Below are positions 27,538 to 34,846 of a DNA stretch of 54,369 bases, piece by piece. The stretch comes from Provencibacterium sp. GTDB lineage: Bacteria > Bacillota > Clostridia > Oscillospirales > Ruminococcaceae. Both the position numbers and the translations under genes were made by a program. The stretch is taken from the NCBI GenBank assembly GCA_022793895.1, contig JAAWDS010000049.1:1-54369 (forward strand), in the 5' to 3' direction. The stretch's first letter is position 1. The number at the start of each line of letters is the position of its first letter. The notes beneath the pieces were generated by a model that was given only the letters and a program-made list of their open reading frames with translations, was not told where the DNA came from and did not search any database.

Positions 27538-28833
27538 ATGATCAGCGAAAGTTTTTCCATAAATGAAAAGGGGCATCTCACCATCGGCGGCGCGGATGCG
27601 CTGGAGCTGGCGGCGGAATATGGCACGCCGCTCTATGTGCTGGATGAAGAGGCTATCCGCCGTGCCTGCCGGCGCTACCGGAGCTCTCTTGAACGCTTTT
27701 ATGGCGGGAACGGCCGGGTGCTCTATGCGTCCAAGGCGTTTTGCTGTAAGGAGATTTACCGCATCGTTGCCGGGGAAGGGCTGGGGGCCGACGTGGTTTC
27801 CGGCGGCGAGATCTATACCGCCCTGGAGGCTGGCTTCCCAGCCGGACGCCTCTATTTCCACGGCAACAACAAAACGGAGGATGAACTGCGCTATGCCGTC
27901 CAAAACGGGGTTGGAACGATTGTGGTCGATAACCTGACCGAGCTGCGGCGGCTGACCGGGCTGCTGGAGGAAACCGGCCGGCAGCAGGATATTCTGCTGC
28001 GGATAAAGCCTGGGATTGACGCGCACACCCATAGCTTTATCCGTACCGGCCAGATCGACAGCAAATTTGGCTTCGCGCTGGAGACCGGGGAGGCGCTGGA
28101 GGCGGTCCGCGCGGCGGCCGCGGCGGCCCCGGTGCGTCTCAAGGGGCTGCATTGCCACATCGGTTCGCAGATTTTTGATGTGGAGCCCTTCCGCCATGCG
28201 GCCGGGGTGATGGCGGACTTCATGGGCGAAATAAAGAAGGAGACCGGCCTGGAGCTGGAGACGCTCAACCTGGGCGGCGGCTTCGGGATTCAATATGTGG
28301 AAAAGGACGATCCGGCCGCCTATGAAAGCTATATGGAGCAGGTGGCGGCCGAGGTGCACAGCCGCTGCCGCCGGCAGGGGATTCCCATTCCGGAGGTGCT
28401 CATCGAACCCGGCCGCTCGATCGTCGGCGGGGCGGGGGCGACGCTTTACACCGTCGGCGCGCTCAAGGAAATCCCCGGCGTGCGTACCTACCTGTCGGTG
28501 GACGGCGGCATGGCCGACAACCCGCGCTATGCGCTCTATGGCTCGGAATATGAGGCTGTCGTCTGCGCGCGGGCGGGCGAGCCGCGCACCGAGACGGTTA
28601 CCATCGCGGGCAAGTGCTGCGAGAGCGGCGATCTGCTGGCGGAGGGGGCTTCTATCCAGGCATGCGGCCCCGGCGATATCCTGGCGGTGCTGGCCACCGG
28701 CGCTTACAATTACTCCATGGCCTCGAACTATAACCGCCTCCCCCGTCCCGCCGTTGTGATGGTGCGCGGCGGACAGGCGCGGCTGGCTGTGCGCCGGGAG
28801 AGCTACGCCGATCTGGTAAGAAACGATTTGTAA
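27538..28833 (+). CDS. lysA: Diaminopimelate decarboxylase
   Basis: A 431-residue PLP enzyme that converts meso-diaminopimelate to lysine, the last step of lysine synthesis. K66 in LYASKAFCC is the PLP lysine. HCHIGSQ binds phosphate, EPGRSIVG is the conserved C-terminal barrel motif, and CCESGDLL carries the active-site Cys-Glu contributed across the dimer. The fold is group IV decarboxylase: alanine-racemase-like barrel then beta domain. AAAGGAAG precedes ATG 27538. A family relative such as carboxynorspermidine decarboxylase is unlikely given CCESGD and length. It is downstream of engB and probably in the same transcript, although hairpins lie between them. Confidence 0.96.
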   Translation: MISESFSINEKGHLTIGGADALELAAEYGTPLYVLDEEAIRRACRRYRSSLERFYGGNGRVLYASKAFCCKEIYRIVAGEGLGADVVSGGEIYTALEAGFPAGRLYFHGNNKTEDELRYAVQNGVGTIVVDNLTELRRLTGLLEETGRQQDILLRIKPGIDAHTHSFIRTGQIDSKFGFALETGEALEAVRAAAAAAPVRLKGLHCHIGSQIFDVEPFRHAAGVMADFMGEIKKETGLELETLNLGGGFGIQYVEKDDPAAYESYMEQVAAEVHSRCRRQGIPIPEVLIEPGRSIVGGAGATLYTVGALKEIPGVRTYLSVDGGMADNPRYALYGSEYEAVVCARAGEPRTETVTIAGKCCESGDLLAEGASIQACGPGDILAVLATGAYNYSMASNYNRLPRPAVVMVRGGQARLAVRRESYADLVRNDL

Positions 28834-28984
28834 AATCCTTGCCCATCCGGTGATCGGGCTGGTCGGTTCTATCCTTTCCCTCGTGCTGTTCGTCTTCATG
28901 ATTATCGGGATGGTCAACGCCGCTCACCTGGAGGCGAAGCCTCTGCCCCTGATCGGCGGCATTACCCTCATTAAGTCCTATTAA
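28832..28984 (+). pseudogene. Truncated C-terminus of a small membrane protein (remnant)
   Basis: A 50-codon open frame immediately after lysA (frame +1, overlapping its stop) that reads like real coding sequence: a hydrophobic helix (PVIGLVGSILSLVLFVFMIIG) followed by MVNAAHLEAKPLPLIGGITL and a stop. The GxxNA..G..KPLPLIG ending resembles the C-terminus of DUF4870/Tic20-like small membrane proteins. An in-frame stop lies just upstream, there is no ATG, and the only near start (GTG 28850) has no ribosome site. I read it as the remnant of a gene whose 5' part was lost, possibly when lysA took its present position. Translation by re-initiation after lysA cannot be excluded. Confidence 0.5.
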
Positions 28985-29002
28985 ATTTTACCGGGTATAC
29001 AG

Positions 29003-29052
29003 AAAAAGGCTGCCGCGTGGGGTGAAAACCTCTTGGCGGGCAGCCTTTTCAT
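29003..29052 (+). terminator. Terminator after lysA region
   Basis: AAAAGGCTGCC (29004-29014) pairs with GGCAGCCTTTT (29039-29049), followed by CATTTTCGTTT. It closes the lon-engB-lysA transcript. Confidence 0.85.
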
Positions 29053-29101
29053 TTTCGTTTACAATTGGTAAATATTTTCCGCACACACCGCCCATGATTT
29101 G

Positions 29102-29110
29102 TGTTATAAT
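29102..29110 (+). promoter_or_regulatory. Extended -10 promoter of EEP-family gene
   Basis: TGT followed by perfect TATAAT (29105-29110), 83 bp before the start codon. No good -35 is visible at 17 bp. Confidence 0.6.
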
Positions 29111-29192
29111 GAAGAATACCTAGAGAAGCGGGCGCGTTTCCCAGCAGGAACCGCGCCGCTCTCCGATTTTAAAAGCTGGAAGTGTTGGATAA

Positions 29193-30062
29193 ATGGCTAT
29201 TCCGATGGCAGAGGGAAATGTCATCAAGGTGATCTCCTTTAACCTGCGCCGGGATTTTGGCCCCGGCAGGAAAAACCGCTGGGAGGTGCGCCGCAGCATC
29301 GCGGCCGATATCATCCGGGAATCCGGAGCCGCCATTATCGGCGTTCAGGAGCTGCTGCCCCGCATGCGCAGGGACATCCGGCAGGCGCTGTCGGGCTACA
29401 GCATCTTTGGCCAGGGCCGGCTGATGGGCAAAAAGCCGGAAAACGACGAGCACTCCGATATCATTTTAAAAAATGAAGAGGTTGAGATCAATAAGGTTCG
29501 TACCTTTTGGCTGTCAAAAAAGCCGGATACCGTCAGCCGGGCCTATTTTTCGGTTTTCCCGCGCATCTGCACCGTTGCAGAGGTGAAGCTCAAAAAGACC
29601 GGACGCCGCATCCGGGTATTCAATACGCACCTGGATCATATCTGCTGGCTGGCCCGGACGTTGGGCGTGCGGCTGATTCTGGATACCATCCATGAATCCA
29701 ACCAGGCGGATCCGCTGCCCACCATCGTGATGGGGGATTTCAATGCCCGTCCCAGCTCGGCGGCGGTGCGCATCATCCGAGAGCAGCTCTATGATTATCA
29801 CAACGTCCATCTCCAAGATGTTTATGAGGCGCTCGACCGGATGGTTGGCAACACCTATCACGGCCTGAAGGGTAAAATTAAGCCGAATGCCAGCCCCATT
29901 GACTATATCTTTGTCTCCGACGATTTTGAGGTTGTGGACGTCTGCATTGATACCGAGAACCGGGAAGGCGTCTATCCCTCCGATCACTACCCTGTTATGG
30001 CAACCCTTCGCCTCAAGGATGAAGCGCCCCAGCCGCCGGAGGATTTGACTTCCGCCTCTTAA
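29193..30062 (+). CDS. Endonuclease/exonuclease/phosphatase family hydrolase
   Basis: A 289-residue Mg2+-dependent phosphodiesterase fold. Core motifs are ISFNLRRD (Asn), GVQELL (catalytic Glu), FNTHLDH, IVMGDFNARP (Asp and Asn), PIDYIFVS and SDHYPVMA (the closing Asp-His). Members hydrolyse DNA, nucleotides, phosphoinositides or sphingomyelin. No signal peptide is present, so the enzyme seems cytoplasmic. ATG 29193 is supported weakly by GGAAGTG; a second ATG at 29205 (MAEGNVIK) is possible. It stands alone between two terminator-like structures. The substrate is not predictable from sequence. Confidence 0.88.
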   Translation: MAIPMAEGNVIKVISFNLRRDFGPGRKNRWEVRRSIAADIIRESGAAIIGVQELLPRMRRDIRQALSGYSIFGQGRLMGKKPENDEHSDIILKNEEVEINKVRTFWLSKKPDTVSRAYFSVFPRICTVAEVKLKKTGRRIRVFNTHLDHICWLARTLGVRLILDTIHESNQADPLPTIVMGDFNARPSSAAVRIIREQLYDYHNVHLQDVYEALDRMVGNTYHGLKGKIKPNASPIDYIFVSDDFEVVDVCIDTENREGVYPSDHYPVMATLRLKDEAPQPPEDLTSAS

Positions 30063-30138
30063 AAGAAAAAAGGGCGTGGGTCAAGGGCCTGTTCTATTCT
30101 GCACCGCGCCCCGGCGTTTCGTGGACGTCATTTTTATA

Positions 30139-30197
30139 CCGGCAGGGAGGGACTCTTCCAGTTTTCCCCTTCCTGCCGGGAAAACTTTTTCCGGCAG
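30139..30197 (+). terminator. Overlapping alternative hairpins after EEP gene
   Basis: CCGGCAGG (30139-30146) can pair with CCTGCCGG (30172-30179), or CTGCCGG (30173-30179) can pair with CCGGCAG (30191-30197); the two exclude each other. The T-run CTTTTT lies in the loop of the second. It is a terminator for the upstream gene or an attenuator-like element for the DUF4349 gene. Confidence 0.5.
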
Positions 30198-30306
30198 CGC
30201 CTCTTTTGGCGCAGCAAAATCCGTCCTTTCGCGCACTATTAAGACAAAGGCTAAAAAAGGCGGGCCCCAGCTTCCATCTGCCGGCCCGGAGAAAGGAAGG
30301 ATTTCT

Positions 30307-31305
30307 ATGAAACGTTGTTTTCGTTCTATCGCTTCCCTTGCGCTTGCGGCAGCTCTGTTCCTAAGCGCCGGCTGCGGCGCAAACTCCTACAGCAATACCG
30401 CCGCCGCTTCCTCCAGCGCAGCGGTCGCGCGGGGAGTGGATATGGCTCCGATGGCTGTCTCTCAAGAGACGGCGGCTATGGATACTGCCGGGGGGGAGGC
30501 GGGCGGCGTTCTTCCCCCTTCGCTGAACCTGCCGGACAGCGCGGGCCGTAAAATCATCTGGACGGTGAACATGTCGCTGGAAACGCTGGAGTTTGACAGC
30601 GCCATTGGCGGGTTGACGAACAGCATTCAAGAGGCGGGCGGGTATATTGAGAGCTCGTCGGTCAGCGGTCAGAGTTTGGAGGGCTATGGCGGCCGCCGGC
30701 GTCACGCCTCCATCACGGCGCGCGTCCCGCAGGAAAAACTGGAAGCCTTTTTAGGCGCGGTGTCTGCGGTCTGCAACGTCGTTTCCACCGACCGGCAGAG
30801 CGAGGATGTTACCCTGCAATATACCGATATTGAGACCCGCAAGCGCAGCCTGGAGGTGGAGCAGGAGCGGCTGCTTGAACTGCTGGGCGAGGCGGACAGC
30901 GTAGATACCATCGTAGCGCTCGAAAGCCGCCTCTCGGAAATCCGCTACCAGCTGGACAGCTATACCTCCTCTCTGCGCACCTATGATAGTCTGGTGGATT
31001 ACAGCACCGTTCATCTAAATTTGAGCGAGGTGCTGCGCATCAGCGAACCGGTACCCCAGACGCTCCTGGAGCGCATGCGCAGCGGGCTGGCGAACACGGG
31101 GCGCAATCTGGTAGACGGTACACAGGATCTGCTGGTCTGGGTGGTGGTCAACTTCCCCTACCTGCTGATCTGGGCGGCGGTGATTGCCGTTTTGGCGTTT
31201 GTCCTCCGCCGGTTCCGGCTGCGCCGGAAGCGCGCGGTTCCGAAAGCCTCTGCGGAGAAGACCGGGCAGGAGGCTGCCGGAACGGAGGAGGGAAAACAGG
31301 ACTAA
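30307..31305 (+). CDS. DUF4349 domain lipoprotein
   Basis: A 332-residue envelope protein. The signal peptide ends at lipobox LSAGC (C23). A Ser/Ala-rich linker is followed by the DUF4349 domain (about residues 80-260), with TVNMSLETLEFD, AGGYIESSSVSG, ITARVPQEKLEAFL and a long coiled coil (YTDIETRKRSLEVEQERLLE) near 175-230. A C-terminal membrane helix (about 280-302) and a very basic tail finish the protein, so it is anchored at both ends or spans the membrane once after lipid attachment. DUF4349 has no established biochemical function. AGAAAGGAAGG precedes ATG 30307; an upstream in-frame ATG at 30076 is discarded because the lipobox fixes the start. A terminator follows directly. Confidence 0.9.
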   Translation: MKRCFRSIASLALAAALFLSAGCGANSYSNTAAASSSAAVARGVDMAPMAVSQETAAMDTAGGEAGGVLPPSLNLPDSAGRKIIWTVNMSLETLEFDSAIGGLTNSIQEAGGYIESSSVSGQSLEGYGGRRRHASITARVPQEKLEAFLGAVSAVCNVVSTDRQSEDVTLQYTDIETRKRSLEVEQERLLELLGEADSVDTIVALESRLSEIRYQLDSYTSSLRTYDSLVDYSTVHLNLSEVLRISEPVPQTLLERMRSGLANTGRNLVDGTQDLLVWVVVNFPYLLIWAAVIAVLAFVLRRFRLRRKRAVPKASAEKTGQEAAGTEEGKQD

Positions 31306-31346
31306 ACTTTCCGGAATCGAGAAGCGGATCCTGTAAAAAAGCTCAG

Positions 31347-31381
31347 AAGGCGCGCTGCAAAATTTGCAGCGCGCCTTTTTC
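31347..31381 (+). terminator. Terminator of DUF4349 gene
   Basis: AAGGCGCGCTGCAAA (31347-31361) and TTTGCAGCGCGCCTT (31363-31377) are exact reverse complements, followed by TTT. The 248-bp gap to the convergent Fe-S gene holds nothing else I can identify. Confidence 0.88.
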
Positions 31382-31553
31382 TGCAAGCCGGAGGAGCAGC
31401 CCAAACGATTTCTTTTCGGGCTGGAGGTGTGTTTTTTACCGCCGGTTCTATTCTGTGGGCGCGTCCGTTGATTTGATACAGCGATAGGGAACTGCCCGCC
31501 AAATGCAAATCGGATAGGCATTCCGAAACGGGCCCAGGGAACGAATCCGGATT

Positions 31554-32372
31554 CTACAGCGCATCCTTTGGACAACTCTTGACGCACTCCAAACAAAGGA
31601 TACATTCTGTACCATTTTTTCGTTTTCGGGAATTGTCTGTGACATCCACTTCCATGGGACACACCTTTTTACATGTACCGCAGGAAACACATTTGCTTTT
31701 ATCGCAGTTTATCCGAAGCAGTGAAAAGGAGCTCATGGGTTTTAAGAACACGGTGATTGGACAGATATATTTGCAAAACGCACGGTTATCTTTAAAGATA
31801 AAAGCGAATGTTATCCCAACCGCATAGTAGAACACATTCCCGATGATAAACGCCCGGAACATAATTTTTTCCATAGACCCGGCATGGGTGAGAAACAGCG
31901 CCAAGACAAAGGTAAGGGAAGCTAAAAATGGGATATACCTTATCCATCCGATCCTTTTTCTTGGCATTTCGGGAATCTTGTATGGGAGAAAATCCAACAC
32001 CATCGCTGTCCAGCAGGCGTAGCCGCACCATCCCCGGCCAAAAAGCAACGGTCCAAAAATTTTGGCAACCGCATAATGAATGGTTGCGGCTTCGAACACG
32101 CCCATGAAAAGGTAGTACCAAAATCCCTCGATCTGCATGTTCTCACCGCAGATAAGTCCTAAATAAACCAACATATAAAGTCCGACCAGAAGCTGAGCGG
32201 TCCTGCGCGCATATCGGTTTTTTTTGATAAAAAGGAATATCCCTAAGGAAAGGGAGATGCCGATATAGCTGAAGTTGAACAAGTAAAAGAGATTCTCCTG
32301 CGTCAGCCACAATGTGATCGCTATCGCCTCAAATACCGCCAACAGCATGGCGGGCAGGAAAAACCTTTTCAT
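31554..32372 (-). CDS. NapH-like membrane 4Fe-4S protein
   Basis: A 272-residue integral membrane electron-transfer protein. About six membrane helices are followed by two ferredoxin clusters: C228, C231, C234, C238 and C257, C260, C263, C267, each in CxxCxxCxxxCP form. The membrane part has the paired motifs GRGWCGYACW (about 112-121) and CKYICPITVFLKP (200-212), which define the NapH/MauN/RdxA-like family. Such proteins pass electrons from quinol or a flavin to a periplasmic or membrane oxidoreductase. GGAGGA (complement 32379-32384) precedes the ATG. Composition is lower in GC than most neighbours. No reductase partner is in the window, so its redox partner is unknown. Confidence 0.9.
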   Translation of the reverse strand: MKRFFLPAMLLAVFEAIAITLWLTQENLFYLFNFSYIGISLSLGIFLFIKKNRYARRTAQLLVGLYMLVYLGLICGENMQIEGFWYYLFMGVFEAATIHYAVAKIFGPLLFGRGWCGYACWTAMVLDFLPYKIPEMPRKRIGWIRYIPFLASLTFVLALFLTHAGSMEKIMFRAFIIGNVFYYAVGITFAFIFKDNRAFCKYICPITVFLKPMSSFSLLRINCDKSKCVSCGTCKKVCPMEVDVTDNSRKRKNGTECILCLECVKSCPKDAL

Positions 32373-32409
32373 ATTGCGTCCTCCTTACCCTGTCCGTTCT
32401 TCATGAACA

Positions 32410-32449
32410 AGGGCACACTGCAAAATGCTTCTGTTTTGCAGCGTGCCCT
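32410..32449. terminator. Long hairpin between Fe-S and RNA methyltransferase genes
   Basis: AGGGCACACTGCAAAA (32410-32425) pairs with TTTTGCAGCGTGCCCT (32434-32449) with one mismatch. CTTTTT follows on the plus side; on the minus side only TGTTC. It probably ends the minus-strand methyltransferase transcript before the Fe-S gene. Confidence 0.6.
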
Positions 32450-32521
32450 AAACTTTTTGTTAGGATCCCTCAAGCGGCCGTCCCTTCTTCGTGAGCATCC
32501 GGATCACTCCGGCTGACGGTC

Positions 32522-33643
32522 TTACTCCTTTTTGCCATTGTAGCAGAACAACTGGCATTTCATCATTCCGTTGTAGAGCTTGCGCCGCCTATCAGCGGGC
32601 TGGCCATAGAGCTGCTCAAATTCGTCGCTGGGCGAAATGATATATTTGCGCGCATCCAGCCCCCGGAAGGCTTTTCCCATGGCCCGGTAGACCTCATAGG
32701 CTTCTTTCCGATCCAAGAGCCGCTCCCCGTAGGGCGGGTTACAGATGATGACCGCCCGTTCGCGCTCAAATTGCAGTTGATTCACCGGTTGGCAGAGGGC
32801 ATGCACCCGGCTGTCCACCCCCGCCTTTTTCGCGTTTTCGTTGCACAGCTCTACCGCCGCGGGATCGATGTCATAGCCTACCGCCTCAAAGGAGGCGCCA
32901 CGCAGGATGAGATCAAACGCGCGCTGCCGCTCCTCGTTGAACACCTTGCGGGGGAACAGATCCCAGCTCTCGCAGCAAAACCGCCGCCGCAGTCCGGGCG
33001 CGATGTGCATGGCGTGCAGCGCGCCCTCAATGAGAATGGTGCCTGAGCCGCAGAAGGGGTCGCAGAGGAAGCTGTCGTCATAAACGCGCGCCAGATCGAT
33101 CATCCCTGCCGCCAGCGTCTCCTTAATGGGGGCCAGGTTGGCGTTGCGGCGGTAGCCGCGCTTGTGCAGCCCCTCTCCGGAGGTGTCGATAAGGATCGCC
33201 ACGCTGTCCTTGCGGATGGTGAAGCGCACCTGATAGACCGCCCCGGTTTCCTCAAACCAGCCGATTCCATATTTCCCTCCCAGCCGCCGGACAATGGCTT
33301 TTTTAATAATGGCCTGGCAGTCGGGCACGCTGTGCAGCTTGCTGTCCAGGCTCCAGCCCTTGACCGGGAACCGATCCTTCCGGCCGATGAATTGCTCAAA
33401 GGGGAGAGCATAGGTGTAATCAAACAGCTCGGTAAAGCTGCTGGCGCGGAACTCGCCCAGGCTGACGAGCACCCGCTCCGCCGTGCGCAGGCTGAGGTTG
33501 GCGCGCGCAATCATGTTGACGTCCCCTAAAAAGGAAACGCGCCCGTCGCTAGCGGCGATTTCCTCCGCGCCCATTCGGATAACTTCCTGCTTGAGCACGC
33601 TTTCCAGCCCAAATAAACAAGGGCAAACAATTTTGTACTTCAT
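32522..33643 (-). CDS. THUMP-domain class I SAM-dependent RNA methyltransferase
   Basis: A 373-residue RNA methyltransferase of the RlmL/YpsC group (N2-guanine methylation of 23S rRNA in characterised members). An N-terminal ferredoxin-like plus THUMP RNA-binding region (about 1-160) is followed by the Rossmann methyltransferase. Its SAM-binding motif I is DPFCGSGTILIEGAL, and the catalytic motif IV is NPPYGERL. GRKDRFPVKGWSLDSKLHSVPDCQ is typical of the THUMP part in content. The start was placed at ATG 33643, with GGAG upstream; a longer open frame to 33787 lies across the promoter. Monocistronic. The precise target base is not certain. Confidence 0.93.
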   Translation of the reverse strand: MKYKIVCPCLFGLESVLKQEVIRMGAEEIAASDGRVSFLGDVNMIARANLSLRTAERVLVSLGEFRASSFTELFDYTYALPFEQFIGRKDRFPVKGWSLDSKLHSVPDCQAIIKKAIVRRLGGKYGIGWFEETGAVYQVRFTIRKDSVAILIDTSGEGLHKRGYRRNANLAPIKETLAAGMIDLARVYDDSFLCDPFCGSGTILIEGALHAMHIAPGLRRRFCCESWDLFPRKVFNEERQRAFDLILRGASFEAVGYDIDPAAVELCNENAKKAGVDSRVHALCQPVNQLQFERERAVIICNPPYGERLLDRKEAYEVYRAMGKAFRGLDARKYIISPSDEFEQLYGQPADRRRKLYNGMMKCQLFCYNGKKE

Positions 33644-33746
33644 TGGTAACTCCGATCTTTTCGCGGTTCCCGGTGGATTCACGTCGGCCTGTAAAAATCT
33701 TCGGGCCCAGCCTACCATCGATAAGGCCCGGCTTGATTTATCATTC

Positions 33747-33775
33747 ATTATACCACTTTTTTCGCCCTTTTTCAA
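33747..33775 (-). promoter_or_regulatory. Promoter of RNA methyltransferase gene (minus strand)
   Basis: On the minus strand: TTGAAA (33770-33775), 17 bp, perfect TATAAT (33747-33752). Leader about 100 nt. Confidence 0.78.
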
Positions 33776-33819
33776 ATGGGCTCCCAAGGCCGGGGAAAGG
33801 GGGCCGGGAGAGACCGGAT

Positions 33820-34692
33820 TCAGGCTTTAATCTGGGAAAACACCCGCTCAAAAAAGGTTTCGGTGCGCGCGGAATAGGGACGGTTGAAGCGTCCCAGCTT
33901 TTTAGCCGATTGGAGATCGCCCAAAACAACGGTATCCACCCGCTCGGCGACGCCCAGCGTGAGGTCGAAGCCCAGCTCGTCGAGCACCTCGTCGGCGTCC
34001 GGGTCGATGAAGCCGAAGGGATAGGCGAAAAATTGCGGGTATTCGCCCGTTGCCGCCAGAAGCAGCTCCTGATTGGTGGAGAGGTCCTCATAGAGCGCCT
34101 TTCGGTAGTCCTGTAGGCTTTCCCCGTCCTTTCGCAGCGTACCGCGCCGGGGGAAGGACTCTTCGTGCAGGTTATAGGTGTGGCTGCCGATTTCGATGAG
34201 GCCGGAGCGCTGCATCTCGGCCAGCTCCTCCCAGGTGGCGTGCGCATAGCTGACGTTTCCATCCTCAATCAAGGAATAGGTCTCGCTGTGGATGCCGATC
34301 ACGGCCAGCGCGGCTTTCATCCCCAGCCTTTCCAGAATGGGATAGGCATAGACAAAGGTGGATTTATTGCCGTCGTCGAAGGTGATCATCACCGGCTTCT
34401 CCGGCAGCTCCCCTTCTCCGCGCACATAGGCGGCGACCTCGCTGGGCAGCACGGTGGTATAGCCCTCCGCTTTGAGATACTCCATGTCGGTTTGAAATTG
34501 TTCGGGGGTGATCACGTAATCCCCCAACAGGCTGGACTTCTCTAGGATATGATGATACATAATGATAGGGAGCTGCGCCTGTTGCGCTTCTCCTCCCGCC
34601 ATCTGCGCGCCGCCCCAGCAGAACCGGGCGGCCAGCAGCACCGCCAGAAGCCCTAAGAGACTGCCGGGCAGCCATTTGGGTATGCGGATCAT
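33820..34692 (-). CDS. Polysaccharide deacetylase (CE4), membrane-anchored
   Basis: A 290-residue carbohydrate esterase family 4 protein. An N-terminal hydrophobic segment (LPGSLLGLLAVLLAARF, residues 8-24) acts as signal anchor. The NodB domain shows PIIMYHHI, ITFDDG with D106-D107, the zinc His pair in GSHTYNLH, and AYPFG. Such enzymes remove N- or O-acetyl groups from peptidoglycan or other surface glycans on the outer face. The active-site Asp and both zinc His residues are present, so it should be active. It sits upstream of the RNA methyltransferase promoter on the same strand and is divergent from the citramalate synthase operon. The target glycan is not known. Confidence 0.9.
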   Translation of the reverse strand: MIRIPKWLPGSLLGLLAVLLAARFCWGGAQMAGGEAQQAQLPIIMYHHILEKSSLLGDYVITPEQFQTDMEYLKAEGYTTVLPSEVAAYVRGEGELPEKPVMITFDDGNKSTFVYAYPILERLGMKAALAVIGIHSETYSLIEDGNVSYAHATWEELAEMQRSGLIEIGSHTYNLHEESFPRRGTLRKDGESLQDYRKALYEDLSTNQELLLAATGEYPQFFAYPFGFIDPDADEVLDELGFDLTLGVAERVDTVVLGDLQSAKKLGRFNRPYSARTETFFERVFSQIKA

Positions 34693-34786
34693 AAAACCCC
34701 ATCTCCGTTTCTTGTCGATCTGTGCGCCAACGCGCTTTCGCCGGCTCTATCCAAAGCCTATGTTGACGGCGGGCCGATGATGCCGA

Positions 34787-34815
34787 TTGACAGGCCGGGA
34801 AGGATGGGGTATACT
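34787..34815 (+). promoter_or_regulatory. Near-consensus promoter of citramalate synthase operon
   Basis: Perfect TTGACA (34787-34792), 17 bp, TATACT (34810-34815). The predicted leader is only about 25 nt, leaving no room for a T-box or leader-peptide attenuator. Confidence 0.85.
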
Positions 34816-34846
34816 CGACCCAAACGGAAAAAACGGGGGGAATGGT

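Noticed and set aside
27400-28917. 505-residue open frame on the minus strand
   Set aside because: Antisense shadow of lysA; composition is repetitive Arg/His/Gly as expected from reverse reading.
34693-34846. T-box or leader-peptide attenuator before citramalate synthase
   Set aside because: The predicted transcript starts about 25 nt before the GTG, leaving no space for such an element.
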